A stretch of DNA of 64,000 nucleotides. Origin: Actinoalloteichus caeruleus DSM 43889. Lineage in GTDB: Bacteria; Actinomycetota; Actinomycetes; Mycobacteriales; Pseudonocardiaceae. This document shows, piece by piece, positions 45,420-55,674 of the stretch (position 1 is its first letter; each line of letters starts with the position of its first letter). The DNA is taken from NCBI RefSeq assembly GCF_000429185.2, contig NZ_AUBJ02000001.1:5766001-5830000 (forward strand), read 5' to 3'. A program made the translations under genes and the position numbers. The notes below the pieces were generated by a model that saw nothing but the letters and a program-made list of their open reading frames with translations, had not been told where the DNA came from and did not search any database.

Positions 45420-48232
45420 GCACCACCACCACCGGCGGACGGGCGAAGTCGACGCGGTCCATCGACCGGCTCAGCGGCTTCGCGCTGCTCCGCAGCCTGT
45501 GGAGCGCGTGGCTGACCCGCCCGTTGACGTCGTTCCACCTGGTCCTGGCGGTCTTCGGGCTGCTCACCGCGTTCGGTCTCGTGATGGTGCTCTCCGCCTC
45601 CGCGCAGGACTCCATCCAGACCTACGGCTCCCCGTACCGGATCTTCCTCTCCCAGCTCGGGTACGTCGCCGTCGGGCTGGTGCTGTTCTACCTGGCCCTG
45701 AGGACCCCGCCCCGGCTCATCCGGCAGGTCAGCCTGCCGCTGCTGGTCATGTGCGTCGTCCTGCTGGTGCTGGTGCTCACCCCGCTCGGCTCCACCGGGG
45801 GCGGGGCGCAGAGCTGGTTCCGGCTCGGTCCCGTCGGGTTCCAGCCCGTCGAGGCCGCCAAGGTCGCCTTCGGCCTGTGGGGCGCCCACGTGTTGGCCAC
45901 CAAACGCGCCATGCTCAGCCAGTGGCGGCACGTCCTGGTGCCGGTGGTCCCGGTGGCCCTGGTGATGTTCGCCCTCGTCATGCTCCAGCCCGACCTCGGC
46001 AGCACCGTCACGCTCGGAATCGTGCTGATGGGACTGCTCTGGTTCGCCGGTGCGTCGATGCGGCTGTTCGCCATCCTGGTGCTGGCCTTCGTCAGCGGGG
46101 CGATCGTGCTGGCACTCACGGCGGGCTACCGGCTGGCCAGGATCACCTCGTTCCTCGGCGACGGCGACGACCACCTCGACGCCGGGTACCAGGCGCGCCA
46201 GGCGTTGTACGCGTTGGCGGACGGCGGGCTCTTCGGCCAGGGACTCGGGCAGGGCAGCACCAAGTGGTCCTACCTGCCGATGGTGCACAACGACTTCATC
46301 TTCGCCGTGGTCGGGGAGGAACTCGGGTTCGTCGGAGCGGTGCTGCTGCTGTGCCTGTTCGGCACCCTCGGCTACGTGGGACTGCGCATCGCGGCCCGCA
46401 ACACCGACCCGTGGATGCGCCTGGTGGCCAGTTCCCTGACCGTGTGGCTGGTGGGGCAGGCCGCGATCAACGTGGGCTACGTCGTCGGTCTCCTCCCCGT
46501 GACGGGGCTCCCCCTCCCGATGATCTCCTCGGGGGGCAGTGCGACGGTGACGACCATGGTCGTGTTCGGCATACTGGCCAACCTGGCCCGGCACGAACCG
46601 GAGGCCGTCGCCGCGTTGCGGGCCCAGCGCAGCACCCGGGTGAGCCGGTGGCTCCGGCTCCCCCTGCCCGACCCCTACCGGCCCCCCGCCGGTCGTCGCC
46701 GACCGGTCGGGCCGTCAGCCCCACCCCGGCGGACCGGCCAGAACACCGCGGCCCGGCGCGGCGGCGGCGCCCGGCCACGGCGGGCCGCCGGCGGGTCAAC
46801 CCGGCGAGGAGCACCGGAGGCGGACCCCGGCAACGGGGACGCCGGTCGCCCTGACCGGGTCACCACCGGGCTGGGCGGAGGAGAACCGGACGAACGCCCG
46901 GCAACACCAGACGACGGACGACGCGAACACGACACACACGAGAAGGACGTGCGCCGGCGCACCACCGCGACCAGCAGGGCGCGGCGGTGGACGCGCACGT
47001 CGGACGAGGACACCGGAGCCGGTGAGGGCCCGGTCGGAACGGGGAGGTCATTGTTGAGCGGTCAGGGCGGTCCTGGTGGTCCAGAGATGCCTCCGTACGG
47101 GGCCGGTGACCGGCGGCCCGGACACCACCCGGGGGCGGAACCGGCCCGCGCCGGGCTGTGCGTGGTGGTGGCCGGCGGCGGCACCGCCGGCCACATCGAG
47201 CCGGCGCTGGCGTTAGCGGACGCCGTCCGGCGCCTCGACCCGACGGCACGGGTCGTGGCCCTGGGCACCGAACGAGGACTCGAGAACAAGATCATCCCCG
47301 CGCGGGGGTACCCGCTCGAGCTCATCCCCCCGGTGCCGATGCCCCGCAAGCCCAGCCCGGACATGCTGAAGCTCCCCCTGCGCGTCCGGGACTCGGTGCG
47401 GCGCACCAAGGAGGTGCTCACCCGGGTCGGGGCCAACGTCGTCGTCGGCTTCGGGGGTTACGTCTCGCTGCCCGCCTACCTGGCGGCACGCGGACGCGTC
47501 CCCATCGTCGTCCACGAGGCCAACGCCCGTTCCGGCCTGGCGAACAAGGTCGGCGCCCGGTTCGCGACCAAGATCGCGGCGGCGGTCCCGGGCAGCGGCC
47601 TGCCCAACGCCGAGGTGGTCGGCATCCCGCTGCGCGAGTCCATCACGTCCCTCGACAGGGCGGCGCTGCGCGCCCACGCCCGGCAGCACTTCGGGCTGCA
47701 CCCCACCGCTCCCACCCTGCTGGTCACCGGTGGCTCGCAGGGGGCGCGGTCGCTGAACACCGCCGTGGCCGGGGCCGCGGGGGAACTGGCCAGGGCCGGG
47801 ATCGGCGTCCTGCACGCGTACGGCCAGAAGAACACCCTGGCGGTGCAGTCGGTGCCCGGCGCCGCGCCCTACGTGGCCGTCCCCTACCTGGAGCGCATGG
47901 ACCTGGCGCTGGCCGCGGCCGACATGGTGCTCTGCCGCTCCGGCGCCATGACCGTCGCCGAGATCTCCGCGGTGGGCCTGCCCGCCGTCTTCGTCCCCCT
48001 GCCGCACGGCAACGGCGAGCAGGCGCTCAACGCCCGGCCCCTGGTGGACGCTGGCGGGGGACTCCTCGTCGCCGACGAGGACCTCACGAGCCAGAAGGTG
48101 GCCGAGACCGTCGTCCCGCTGTTGCTCGACGGCCACCGGCTCGCCACGATGTCGAGTGCGGCGCAGGGCTTCGGCCACCGGGAAGCCGCCGTGAAGCTGG
48201 CCAACATGGTGCTGGAGGTGGCACGCCGGTGA
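45416..48232 (+). CDS. ftsW: Lipid II polymerase FtsW, reading frame continuous into MurG
   Basis: SEDS-family glycosyltransferase that polymerises septal glycan. The FtsW part covers residues 1 to about 430: nine to ten membrane helices with [94 protein letters not shown] and [16 protein letters not shown] roughly 110-residue charged, disordered tail follows, and then, without any stop codon, the complete MurG sequence (from about 547), giving a 938-residue frame. Other actinobacteria have separate ftsW and murG. Either a true fusion, a lost stop, or a base error in the low-complexity tail. A ribosome site at 47041-47047 suggests MurG is also made separately. It starts at GTG 45416, overlapping murD. 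Confidence 0.88.
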   Translation: MSTTTTGGRAKSTRSIDRLSGFALLRSLWSAWLTRPLTSFHLVLAVFGLLTAFGLVMVLSASAQDSIQTYGSPYRIFLSQLGYVAVGLVLFYLALRTPPRLIRQVSLPLLVMCVVLLVLVLTPLGSTGGGAQSWFRLGPVGFQPVEAAKVAFGLWGAHVLATKRAMLSQWRHVLVPVVPVALVMFALVMLQPDLGSTVTLGIVLMGLLWFAGASMRLFAILVLAFVSGAIVLALTAGYRLARITSFLGDGDDHLDAGYQARQALYALADGGLFGQGLGQGSTKWSYLPMVHNDFIFAVVGEELGFVGAVLLLCLFGTLGYVGLRIAARNTDPWMRLVASSLTVWLVGQAAINVGYVVGLLPVTGLPLPMISSGGSATVTTMVVFGILANLARHEPEAVAALRAQRSTRVSRWLRLPLPDPYRPPAGRRRPVGPSAPPRRTGQNTAARRGGGARPRRAAGGSTRRGAPEADPGNGDAGRPDRVTTGLGGGEPDERPATPDDGRREHDTHEKDVRRRTTATSRARRWTRTSDEDTGAGEGPVGTGRSLLSGQGGPGGPEMPPYGAGDRRPGHHPGAEPARAGLCVVVAGGGTAGHIEPALALADAVRRLDPTARVVALGTERGLENKIIPARGYPLELIPPVPMPRKPSPDMLKLPLRVRDSVRRTKEVLTRVGANVVVGFGGYVSLPAYLAARGRVPIVVHEANARSGLANKVGARFATKIAAAVPGSGLPNAEVVGIPLRESITSLDRAALRAHARQHFGLHPTAPTLLVTGGSQGARSLNTAVAGAAGELARAGIGVLHAYGQKNTLAVQSVPGAAPYVAVPYLERMDLALAAADMVLCRSGAMTVAEISAVGLPAVFVPLPHGNGEQALNARPLVDAGGGLLVADEDLTSQKVAETVVPLLLDGHRLATMSSAAQGFGHREAAVKLANMVLEVARR
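47054..48232 (+). CDS. murG: UDP-N-acetylglucosamine--N-acetylmuramyl-(pentapeptide) pyrophosphoryl-undecaprenol GlcNAc transferase
   Basis: Peripheral membrane GT28 glycosyltransferase that converts Lipid I to Lipid II. 392 residues from TTG 47054, which has GGGGAGG 6 bp upstream (a second TTG at 47051 is too close). The catalytic core begins about 35 residues in with [22 protein letters not shown], and [41 protein letters not shown] and [30 protein letters not shown] (donor-binding block) are complete. It lies in the same frame as ftsW with no intervening stop, so internal initiation on the fused frame is inferred. Its stop overlaps murC by GTGA. Confidence 0.93.
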   Translation: MSGQGGPGGPEMPPYGAGDRRPGHHPGAEPARAGLCVVVAGGGTAGHIEPALALADAVRRLDPTARVVALGTERGLENKIIPARGYPLELIPPVPMPRKPSPDMLKLPLRVRDSVRRTKEVLTRVGANVVVGFGGYVSLPAYLAARGRVPIVVHEANARSGLANKVGARFATKIAAAVPGSGLPNAEVVGIPLRESITSLDRAALRAHARQHFGLHPTAPTLLVTGGSQGARSLNTAVAGAAGELARAGIGVLHAYGQKNTLAVQSVPGAAPYVAVPYLERMDLALAAADMVLCRSGAMTVAEISAVGLPAVFVPLPHGNGEQALNARPLVDAGGGLLVADEDLTSQKVAETVVPLLLDGHRLATMSSAAQGFGHREAAVKLANMVLEVARR

Positions 48233-49782
48233 CGGGCGGAGGCAGGGACGGGCGGCAGGACCCGACCCGGGAGGGGGGACCGCTGTCCCGGGTGCACCTC
48301 GTCGGGATCGGCGGGGCCGGGATGAGCGGTATCGCGCGCATCCTGCTGGCCAGGGGCGCGGAGGTGTCCGGCTCGGACGCCAGGGACTCGCGGACGGTGC
48401 TGGCGCTGCGCGCGCAGGGAGCACGGGTCGGCGTGGGCCACGACGCCGCCCACCTCGACCAGTTCGAGGCGGACCCGACGGCCGTGGTCGTCTCCACGGC
48501 GATCCGGGAGGACAACCCGGAGCTGGCGGAGGCCCGCCGCCGCGGCCTGCGCGTCGTCCGGCGGGCGGAGGCGCTGGCCGAGCTGATGCGCGGTCACCGG
48601 GTGGTGTGCGTGGCGGGCACGCACGGCAAGACCTCCACCACCTCGATGCTCACCGTCGCCCTGCAACGGTGCCGCGTCGACCCGTCCTTCGCCATCGGGG
48701 GCGACCTCAACGAGTCGGGCGCGAACGCCCACCACGGCACCGGCGGGATCTTCGTCGCCGAGGCGGACGAGAGTGACGGGTCGTTCCTGGTGTTCGAGCC
48801 GTCGGTGGCGGTCGTGACCAACGTGGAGGCCGACCACCTCGACCACCACGGGACCGAGGCCGCCTACGTCGCGGTCTTCGACGAGTTCGTCGACCGCATC
48901 CCCGCCGACGGGGTCCTCATCGTCTGCCAGGACGACCCCGGCGCCGCGGCGCTCGGGGACCGCGCGGCGGCCAGGGGGGTCCGGGTCCGCCGTTACGGGT
49001 CCGCCGTGACGGCCCCAGGCGATGCCAGGATCCTGGGCCACCGCCCGGACGAGGTGGGCGGGGTGACCACCGTGGAGGTCCTGGGTGACACCGCCGGTGC
49101 CCCGGCCACCCCGGCCGGCGGGGACGGCGCGGCCGCCGACGGCGGTCAGGTCGGTCCGGAGGGGCCGGCGGAGCCGGCGGGCCGCCGCCTGGACGTCCGG
49201 TTGGCCGTCCCCGGGGAGCACATGGGGTCCAACGCGGTCGCCGCGCTCCTCGCCGGGATGGAGGCCGGTGGCCCGGAGGAGGACCTGCTGGCGGGGCTGG
49301 CCGGGTTCCGGGGGGTGCGCCGCAGGTTCGAGTTCAAGGGCGAGAGCGCCGGGGTCCGCGTCTACGACGACTACGCCCACCACCCCACCGAGGTGCGCGC
49401 GCAGCTGGAGGCGGTGCGGGGCGTGGCGGGCCAGGGCCGGCTCGTCGTCGTCTTCCAGCCACACCTGTACTCCAGGACCGAGCGGTTCGCACCCGAGTTC
49501 GGGACCGCGCTCGGTCTGGCCGACGAGGTGTTCGTCCTCGACGTGTTCGGCGCGAGGGAGGAACCCAGGCCCGGGGTGACCGGCGCGCTGATCGCCGAGG
49601 CCGTGCCCCTCCCACCGGAACACGTCCACTACGAACCCTCGTTCGACCGGGTGCCGGCGCAGGTGGCGAACCTCACGCGTCCGGGCGACCTGGTGATCAC
49701 GATGGGCGCCGGCGACGTCACGATGCTCGGCCCCGAGGTGATCGACGCGCTCAGGCTGGGCGGCGCGGGAACGGACCGGTAG
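48229..49782 (+). CDS. murC: UDP-N-acetylmuramate--L-alanine ligase
   Basis: 517-residue first Mur ligase. N-terminal [22 protein letters not shown] site [14 protein letters not shown] (G130-K134), [36 protein letters not shown] and [11 protein letters not shown] are all recognised. A Gly/Ala-rich insertion (about 285-315) separates the central and C-terminal domains. GTG 48229 overlaps murG by 4 bp; a start a few codons later is possible, since the first 19 residues are Gly/Arg-rich. Stop TAG overlaps the ftsQ GTG by one base. Confidence 0.95.
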   Translation: MTGGGRDGRQDPTREGGPLSRVHLVGIGGAGMSGIARILLARGAEVSGSDARDSRTVLALRAQGARVGVGHDAAHLDQFEADPTAVVVSTAIREDNPELAEARRRGLRVVRRAEALAELMRGHRVVCVAGTHGKTSTTSMLTVALQRCRVDPSFAIGGDLNESGANAHHGTGGIFVAEADESDGSFLVFEPSVAVVTNVEADHLDHHGTEAAYVAVFDEFVDRIPADGVLIVCQDDPGAAALGDRAAARGVRVRRYGSAVTAPGDARILGHRPDEVGGVTTVEVLGDTAGAPATPAGGDGAAADGGQVGPEGPAEPAGRRLDVRLAVPGEHMGSNAVAALLAGMEAGGPEEDLLAGLAGFRGVRRRFEFKGESAGVRVYDDYAHHPTEVRAQLEAVRGVAGQGRLVVVFQPHLYSRTERFAPEFGTALGLADEVFVLDVFGAREEPRPGVTGALIAEAVPLPPEHVHYEPSFDRVPAQVANLTRPGDLVITMGAGDVTMLGPEVIDALRLGGAGTDR

Positions 49783-50627
49783 TGGCGGCGGCGGGTGGGC
49801 GCGGCGGGCGGGGGAGCGGTTCCGCCCGCGGCAGGGGCGGCACGAGCACGCGGCGGCCGCGTGACCGGCGCGGCGGGCGGTCCGAGACCACCCGCCGCCA
49901 CGTGCCCCGCCGTCCCGGCACGCGCCGGAACGCCACCCGTCGCCCCCGTCGCCGCCTCCGGCTCCGGAGCCTGCTGACCCCGCGGGGGCTGGCGATCGTG
50001 TTGCTGCTCGGCCTGACCTCCGCGGCCGTGCTGCTGTACACCCCGGTGCTGCCCCTGCGGACCGTCGAGGTGGAGGGGCTGGACGAACTCACCCGGCAGG
50101 AGGTCCTCGCGGCGGCCGCCATCGAGTCCGACGTCCCGATCCTGCGGCTGGACACCAGCGGGATCGAGGCGCGGATCGGGGACATCCCCCGGGTCGCGGA
50201 GGTGTCCGTGCGCCGGTCCTGGCCGGACACGGCCGTGATCTCGGTGACGGAGCGCGCACCCGAGGCCGTGGTGCGGCAGGACGACGGCCTCTGGCTGGTG
50301 GATCGCACCGGGCGTCCCTACGCGCGGGTCGCCGACCAGCCCGCGGAGGTGCCCGTCCTCGACGTGGCGAACCCCGGGGTGGGTGACGAGCCGACGTTGG
50401 CTGGCCTCCGGGTGCTGGAGACGCTGCCCCCCGAGGTCGCTCGCGAGGTGCTCGCCGTGGCCGTTCCCACCGCCACCGACATCCGGCTCCGGCTCAGCCT
50501 GGGCCGGGAGGCGCGCTGGGGCGACACCCGGGACTCCGAGCGGAAGGCCGCGACCCTGGCCGCGCTGCTGACCCAGGACGGCGAGGTCTACGACGTTCGC
50601 GCCCCGGAGCTCCCGACGGTCAGCTGA
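49782..50627 (+). CDS. ftsQ: Cell division protein FtsQ
   Basis: 281-residue bitopic divisome protein linking early and late division proteins. The first 65 residues are very basic (Arg/Gly-rich), followed by one membrane helix (GLAIVLLLGLTSAAVLLY), a POTRA domain (PLRTVEVEGLDELTRQEVLAAAAI through VSVRRSWPDTAVISVTERAP) and the FtsQ beta domain (VVRQDDGLWLVDRTGRPY). GTG 49782 overlaps the murC stop. In most actinobacteria ftsZ follows directly; here two metabolic genes intervene. Confidence 0.93.
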   Translation: MAAAGGRGGRGSGSARGRGGTSTRRPRDRRGGRSETTRRHVPRRPGTRRNATRRPRRRLRLRSLLTPRGLAIVLLLGLTSAAVLLYTPVLPLRTVEVEGLDELTRQEVLAAAAIESDVPILRLDTSGIEARIGDIPRVAEVSVRRSWPDTAVISVTERAPEAVVRQDDGLWLVDRTGRPYARVADQPAEVPVLDVANPGVGDEPTLAGLRVLETLPPEVAREVLAVAVPTATDIRLRLSLGREARWGDTRDSERKAATLAALLTQDGEVYDVRAPELPTVS

Positions 50628-50740
50628 CCCCCTTGCCGCCCCCGCGGCGCCGTGCGACGGCGGTGGGCCCAGGCGCCGAGGGGAGACGAGAATCGGTGCG
50701 TCAGGATGACGATCACCACCCGACGCGGAAGGATCAGCAC

Positions 50741-51772
50741 ATGGTCAAGCTCGGATACAAGGCGTCCGCGGAACAGTTCGGCCCCCGACAGCTGCTGGAG
50801 TTCGGGGTGCTCGCCGAGCAGGCTGGTTTCGACAGCGTCATGGTCAGCGATCACTTCCAACCCTGGAAGCACACCGACGGCCACGCCCCCTACTCCTTCG
50901 CCTGGCTGGGCGCGCTCGGCGAACGCACATCGCGGATCACGATCGGTACCAGCGTCCTGACGCCGACCTTCCGCTACCACCCCTCGGTCGTCGCGCAGGC
51001 CGTCGCCACGCTAGGGGTCCTGTTCCCGGGCCGGGTACTGCTCGGGGTCGGGACGGGGGAGTCCCTCAACGAGGTGCCGGCGACGGCGATGGAGTGGCCC
51101 GAGTACCGCGAACGGCTGGGGCGGTTCCGCGAGGCCGTCGACCTCATCGAGAAGCTGTGGCGCGAGGACTTCGTCACCTACGAGGGCGAGTACTACCAGA
51201 CCTCCAACGCGACGATCTACGACAAGCCCGACGCGCCCCTGCCCGTCTACCTCGCCGCCGGCGGGCCCAGGATGGCCCGGTACGCCGGCCGCACCGCCCA
51301 GGGCATGATCTGCACCAGTGGCAAGGGCGAGGAGCTGTACCGCGACTCGCTGCTGCCCGCCCTCGTGGAGGGCGCCGTCAAGGCCAGCCGGGACCCCCGG
51401 GACATCGAGCGGATGATCGAGGTGAAGGTCTCCTTCGACACCGACCACGAGCGGGCGCTGTCGGACACCAGGAACTGGGCCGCGCTCGGCCTGCCCGCCG
51501 AGTCCAAGGTCGGCGTCGAGGACCCCCGGGAGATGGAGCGGCTCGCCGACTCGCTCACCACCGAGGAGGCGGCGAAGCGCTGGATCGTCTCCAGCGACGC
51601 CGACGAGCACGTCGAGATGATCCGCCGCTATGTCGACCTCGGGTTCACGCACCTGGTGTTCCACGCCCCCGGCGATGACCAGGCACGGTTCATGGAGCTC
51701 TACGCGGAGCGGGTGCTGCCCCGGCTGCGGGACCTGACCCCCGGGCCCCTCCCGGCGCCGGCCAGCGACTGA
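50741..51772 (+). CDS. fgd: F420-dependent glucose-6-phosphate dehydrogenase
   Basis: 343-residue LLM-class enzyme that oxidises glucose 6-phosphate and supplies reduced coenzyme F420. Near line-by-line agreement with mycobacterial Fgd1 as remembered: LKLGYKASAEQFGPR-like start, VSDHFQPWKHTDGHAPYSF, GTSVLTPTFRYHPSVVAQA, GVGTGESLNEV, YLAAGGPRMARYAGR, CTSGKGEELY, KRWIVSSDADEHV and HLVFHAPGDDQARF. The active-site His in SDHFQPW and the acid in GTGESLNEV are kept. ATG 50741 has GGAAGGA 7 bp upstream. It stands between ftsQ and ftsZ with xylB; this context is unusual and implies the organism makes F420. Confidence 0.94.
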   Translation: MVKLGYKASAEQFGPRQLLEFGVLAEQAGFDSVMVSDHFQPWKHTDGHAPYSFAWLGALGERTSRITIGTSVLTPTFRYHPSVVAQAVATLGVLFPGRVLLGVGTGESLNEVPATAMEWPEYRERLGRFREAVDLIEKLWREDFVTYEGEYYQTSNATIYDKPDAPLPVYLAAGGPRMARYAGRTAQGMICTSGKGEELYRDSLLPALVEGAVKASRDPRDIERMIEVKVSFDTDHERALSDTRNWAALGLPAESKVGVEDPREMERLADSLTTEEAAKRWIVSSDADEHVEMIRRYVDLGFTHLVFHAPGDDQARFMELYAERVLPRLRDLTPGPLPAPASD

Positions 51773-51886
51773 TGGAGCCGGCGACCGGGATCCCCACCAG
51801 GCCACGTGGCCGGGACCCCGGCCGACAGGACCCGGGGACGGCAGGACGGCCCCGGTCGCGCGCCGGGACACGATGAGGAGGGTGTG

Positions 51887-53347
51887 ATGGCCGAGGCCCT
51901 GCTCGGTGTCGACCTGGGCACGAGTGGCGTGAAGGCACTGGTGGTCGCGCTGGACGGCGCGGTGCTCGGCGAGGCGGTCGTCGAGTACCCCGTCCGACGG
52001 CCCGCCCCCGGTGCCGCCGAGGGGGACCCCGAGGAGTGGTGGCGGGCGACCGCGACGGCAGTCCGGAGCGCGGTGAGCCGCGCGGGCCCCGGCACGCGCG
52101 TCCTCGGGGTCGGCCTGGCCGGCCAGATGCACGGCGTGGTGCTCACCGGGCCCGGCGGCCGCCCCACCCGACCGGCGGTCCTCTGGCCGGACCAGCGGGC
52201 GCTGTCAGTGCTGGACCGGTGGAACGAACTGCCCACCTCGCTCCGGGTGCGGCTCGCCAACCCGGTGGTACCCGGCATGGCCGGTCCGCTGGTGGACTGG
52301 CTCACGACGGTGGAACCCGACGCGGTCGCGGCCGCCGAGTGGGTGCTGTCCCCCAAGGACTGGCTGCGGCTGCGGATGGTGGGTCGGGCGGCCACCGACC
52401 CGTCCGACGCGTCCGCGACCCTGCTCTGGGACATCCCCGCCGACCGGTGGTGCGAGGCAGTCCTGCGCGCGCAGGACCTCCGGGAGGATCTGCTACCCCT
52501 GGTGTCGCGTTCGGCCGAGATCGCCGGGGAGCTCGGTGCCGAGGTCGCGGACGAACTCGGCCTGCGGGCCGGAACCCCGGTCGCGGTCGGCGCGGCCGAC
52601 ACCGCCGCCGGGCTGTTGGCCACCGGGCCCGCCCCAGGGGAGGTGCAGCTCACCGTCGGCACCGGAGCCCAGCTGGTGCGCCTGGTCGACGACACCTCAC
52701 CCGCCTCGGAGGACGCCGTCGGTGCCGGCCGGCCGGTGGTCCACCGCTACCGCCGGGCGGAGGACACCGGCTGGTACTGGATGGCCGCCGTCCAGAACGC
52801 CGGGCTCGCCCTCGACTGGGTGCGCGCGGTGGTGCGGGCCGACCGGGAGGAACTGGCCGACGCCGCGCGCCACGGTTCCAGCGGCGGGGTCCTCTTCGTC
52901 CCTCACCTGACCGGGGAGCGCACCCCGCTGGTCGACCCCACCGCCACGGCCTCCCTGCGCGGTCTCCGACTGGACCACGACCGGCGGACCGTGCTGACCG
53001 CCGCCATCGAGGGCGTCGCCTTCGCGGTGCGCCACGCCGCCGGGGAGCTGCCCGGGCCGGCTCCGGACGCCCTGCGGCTGACGGGCGGGGGGCTCACCGA
53101 ACCGGCGGTGCGGCAACTGGTCGCCGACGTGCTCGGCGTGCCCCTGCGGCCCGTCGAGGTGCGCAGCGCCGCCGCCGTCGGAGCGGCCCACCTCGCCGCC
53201 GGGGCACTCGGTCTGCCGTCACCCCCGGTGGCGGAGTCCGTGGGGGAGACCGTGCTCCCCGGCCCCCGGGCCGAGGAGCTCGCCGAGGGCTTCGCCCGGT
53301 ACCGGGAGGCCGTCGAGCCTCCCGACGAGGACGATCACCACCACTGA
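51887..53347 (+). CDS. xylB: Xylulokinase (FGGY family carbohydrate kinase)
   Basis: 486-residue cytoplasmic kinase converting D-xylulose to xylulose 5-phosphate. FGGY features: LLGVDLGTSGVKALVV (phosphate loop), LAGQMHGVVL and LWPDQRA (substrate site), LSPKDWLRLRM, VAVGAADTAAGLL and the C-terminal LTGGGLTEPAVRQLVADVLGVPL with SAAAVGAAHLAA. GQMHG favours xylulokinase over glycerol or gluconate kinases. ATG 51887 is preceded by GAGGAGG. The C-terminus ends in acidic residues and three His. No xylose isomerase or transporter is near. Co-directional with fgd, about 115 bp after it. Confidence 0.92.
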   Translation: MAEALLGVDLGTSGVKALVVALDGAVLGEAVVEYPVRRPAPGAAEGDPEEWWRATATAVRSAVSRAGPGTRVLGVGLAGQMHGVVLTGPGGRPTRPAVLWPDQRALSVLDRWNELPTSLRVRLANPVVPGMAGPLVDWLTTVEPDAVAAAEWVLSPKDWLRLRMVGRAATDPSDASATLLWDIPADRWCEAVLRAQDLREDLLPLVSRSAEIAGELGAEVADELGLRAGTPVAVGAADTAAGLLATGPAPGEVQLTVGTGAQLVRLVDDTSPASEDAVGAGRPVVHRYRRAEDTGWYWMAAVQNAGLALDWVRAVVRADREELADAARHGSSGGVLFVPHLTGERTPLVDPTATASLRGLRLDHDRRTVLTAAIEGVAFAVRHAAGELPGPAPDALRLTGGGLTEPAVRQLVADVLGVPLRPVEVRSAAAVGAAHLAAGALGLPSPPVAESVGETVLPGPRAEELAEGFARYREAVEPPDEDDHHH

Positions 53348-54036
53348 CGCCGGAGGACGTCGGCGTTCCGGGTGGCGAGCGGTGGTCTGGGGTGGACCTC
53401 GGCGCCGTACCCCGGGCCCGTCGGCGACGACCGGCGGGCCGGCGACCACGGGAGGGGAGTCGAGCGGGCCGTTCGGGCCGGCGGGCCCGGCTGGGTCCGA
53501 GGTGGACCGGAGAACGCTCCGGTGCGTCCCCGGCCCGACCGTGCCATCGCCGGGCGGTGCGAACGGCGCACTTGCCCGCCGCCGGCCAGCACCGCCCTGG
53601 TAAATTGATCTTGGTCCTGCCGGTCCGCCGGCGATCCCGATGTCGGGAACCTGACCACGAACCGCCGGAACGTCCGTCACCTGGGCGGGAATCCCGGTTC
53701 CGACCAGAGTCCACGCCGCCGGGGTGGGCCGTGCCGGTGCCGGCGCGCGGACCACCGGACGGACACGGTGGACACCGTGGGCGGTGGCGCCGTGGGGCCC
53801 GCTCGGAGGGGAGACCCGACGAGGGCGCACCGCGCGGGTGGGAACCCGATACCATCGGCGCCAGACCGCGGGCGCTGACACGTCGGGTGCACATTCACCA
53901 GCGCGCACGGGGCACAGCGTGTGCCGCCGTGCGGCGTGGCTGCTGGACCACAGGCGTTACGGTGCCTAACGTCCGCAATCGAGACACGGGTTGACTGGAC
54001 GAGGCGCACTCCCGGTTCCGCGCCGGGGTTTTCCGG
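53348..54036. other. Upstream region of ftsZ without a supported gene
   Basis: About 690 bp. All frames are noise. Possible -10 boxes include TACCAT near 53850 and the less GC-rich patch near 53595-53610; none could be paired with a convincing -35. It is unusually long for an ftsZ upstream region and probably holds several promoters. Confidence 0.45.
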
Positions 54037-54079
54037 TCCAGGACGACCAGGTCCTGGACGCGCTGGTCCTGGCCAGCGC
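54037..54079 (+). promoter_or_regulatory. Tandem hairpins in the ftsZ leader
   Basis: Two adjacent perfect stems: TCCAGGAC/GTCCTGGA (54037-54058, 6-nt loop) and GCGCTGG/CCAGCGC (54060-54079, 6-nt loop). They end 40 bp before the ftsZ ATG and 25 bp before its ribosome site. Could be an mRNA stabiliser, attenuator or protein site. Confidence 0.5.
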
Positions 54080-54118
54080 AGCACTCGAAGCACGAGCCAG
54101 ATCAGGAAGGCGGATCCG

Positions 54119-55504
54119 ATGACGCCCCCGCACAACTACCTCGCGGTGATAAAGGTCGTCGGCATCGGTGGCGGCGGCGTCAACGCGGTCAACCGAATGA
54201 TCGAGGTCGGGCTCAAGGGCGTCGAGTTCATCGCGGTCAACACGGACGCCCAGGCGCTGTTGATGTCCGATGCGGACGTCAAACTGGACATCGGGCGCGA
54301 GCTGACCAGAGGGCTGGGCGCCGGCGCGAACCCGGAGGTCGGCCACAAGGCCGCCGAGGACCACCGCGAGGAGATCGAGGAGGTCCTCAAGGGGGCCGAC
54401 ATGGTCTTCGTCACCGCCGGTGAGGGCGGTGGTACGGGAACGGGCGGCGCGCCCGTGGTCGCCTCGATCGCGCGGAAGCTGGGCGCTCTGACCATCGGTG
54501 TGGTCACGCGGCCGTTCTCCTTCGAGGGCAACCGCCGGGGCAAGCAGGCCGAACAGGGCATCCAGGAACTCCGCAACGAGTGCGACACGCTCATCGTCAT
54601 CCCCAACGACCGGCTGTTGCAGCTCGGTGACATCGGCGTCAGCCTGATGGACGCCTTCCGGTCGGCTGACGAGGTGCTCCTCTCCGGTGTGCAGGGCATC
54701 ACGGACCTGATCACCACCCCGGGCCTGATCAACCTCGACTTCGCCGACGTCAAGAGCGTGATGTCGGACGCGGGGAGCGCGTTGATGGGCATCGGCTCGG
54801 CGCGCGGGGAGGGCAGAGCGGTGCAGGCGGCGCAGAAGGCCATCAACTCCCCGCTGCTGGAGGCGTCGATGGACGGCGCGCACGGTGTGCTGCTCTCGAT
54901 CGCCGGTGGGTCGGACCTCGGTCTGTTCGAGATCAACGAGGCCGCGTCGCTGGTGCAGGAGTCGGCGCACCAGGACGCCAACATCATCTTCGGGACGGTG
55001 ATCGACGACTCGCTCGGCGACGAGGTCCGGGTGACGGTGATCGCCGCCGGTTTCGACGGGGGCGTTCCCGCCCACAAGAGCCTGGAGCCCGCGCCGGTCA
55101 CCTCCCGAAGTGCCGACCGGTCGGCACCCACCGGCGAGTCCGCGAGCACCTACCAGCCAGAGCCCGCGCAGCCGGCGCGGCCCAGTTCGCCTCCGGCGGT
55201 GGACCCGCCGCCCGCGCAGCCCCGGCTCACCCACGCCCACCCGACCGACCCGCCCCGCCCCGCCCCGGAGCCCTACCGGCCGCCCGCGTCCGCCGAGTCG
55301 GCGTTCCCGACCGGTCAGCCGGGCATCGGTGGGGTCGGTGAGCAGCAGCACCCCCACGTCCAGTCCGGGGGAGCGGAAGGGCTCCGGCCGGCCTTCCCCA
55401 ACCGGGGTCTCGGTGGCGGTAGCTCCCTGCCGGGGCGGGCCGTACCCGTGGCCGACGACGCCGAGGACGACGAGGTCGACATCCCACCGTTCATGAGGCG
55501 GTGA
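54119..55504 (+). CDS. ftsZ: Cell division protein FtsZ
   Basis: 461-residue tubulin-like GTPase forming the division ring. N-terminal [22 protein letters not shown], the G-box [15 protein letters not shown] (103-110 core), T7 loop [23 protein letters not shown]. After residue 320 a long Pro/Ala/Ser-rich linker leads to the conserved C-terminal peptide [11 protein letters not shown], which binds SepF and other partners (FtsW in Mycobacterium). ATG 54119 has AGGAAGG 8 bp upstream. sepF and wag31 follow four and six genes on. A strong hairpin follows at once. Confidence 0.98.
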   Translation: MTPPHNYLAVIKVVGIGGGGVNAVNRMIEVGLKGVEFIAVNTDAQALLMSDADVKLDIGRELTRGLGAGANPEVGHKAAEDHREEIEEVLKGADMVFVTAGEGGGTGTGGAPVVASIARKLGALTIGVVTRPFSFEGNRRGKQAEQGIQELRNECDTLIVIPNDRLLQLGDIGVSLMDAFRSADEVLLSGVQGITDLITTPGLINLDFADVKSVMSDAGSALMGIGSARGEGRAVQAAQKAINSPLLEASMDGAHGVLLSIAGGSDLGLFEINEAASLVQESAHQDANIIFGTVIDDSLGDEVRVTVIAAGFDGGVPAHKSLEPAPVTSRSADRSAPTGESASTYQPEPAQPARPSSPPAVDPPPAQPRLTHAHPTDPPRPAPEPYRPPASAESAFPTGQPGIGGVGEQQHPHVQSGGAEGLRPAFPNRGLGGGSSLPGRAVPVADDAEDDEVDIPPFMRR

Positions 55505-55520
55505 CGACGGGCCAGCACCA

Positions 55521-55556
55521 ACGGCCGCCCCCCGGTCCAAGCCGGGGGGCGGCCGT
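55521..55556 (+). terminator. Strong hairpin terminator after ftsZ
   Basis: 15-bp perfect stem (ACGGCCGCCCCCCGG with its complement at 55542-55556), 6-nt loop TCCAAG, followed by TTTCG. The best intrinsic-terminator candidate in the window. Confidence 0.75.
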
Positions 55557-55625
55557 TTCGCTGTTCGCGGGGCGGGTTGGTCGCCGTTGGCGGGACTCCC
55601 GCGTCCGGGCCACCCCGGCTCTTCC

Positions 55626-55631
55626 TAAGAT
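55626..55631 (+). promoter_or_regulatory. -10 element for pgeF operon
   Basis: TAAGAT, 43 bp before GTG 55675; lies after the ftsZ terminator, so pgeF-yggS likely have their own promoter. Confidence 0.4.
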
Positions 55632-55674
55632 CACTCTCGACAGTGCGACACCCGGGCGAAGGGAAGACCGACAC

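Noticed and set aside
53348-54118. Possible small gene in the long gap before ftsZ
   Set aside because: Frames of up to about 150 codons exist on both strands, but all are low-complexity and none has a ribosome site with a recognisable protein.
55501-55674. N-terminal extension of pgeF back to 55501
   Set aside because: Runs through the ftsZ terminator hairpin, is not protein-like, and homologues begin at the GTG 55675 position.
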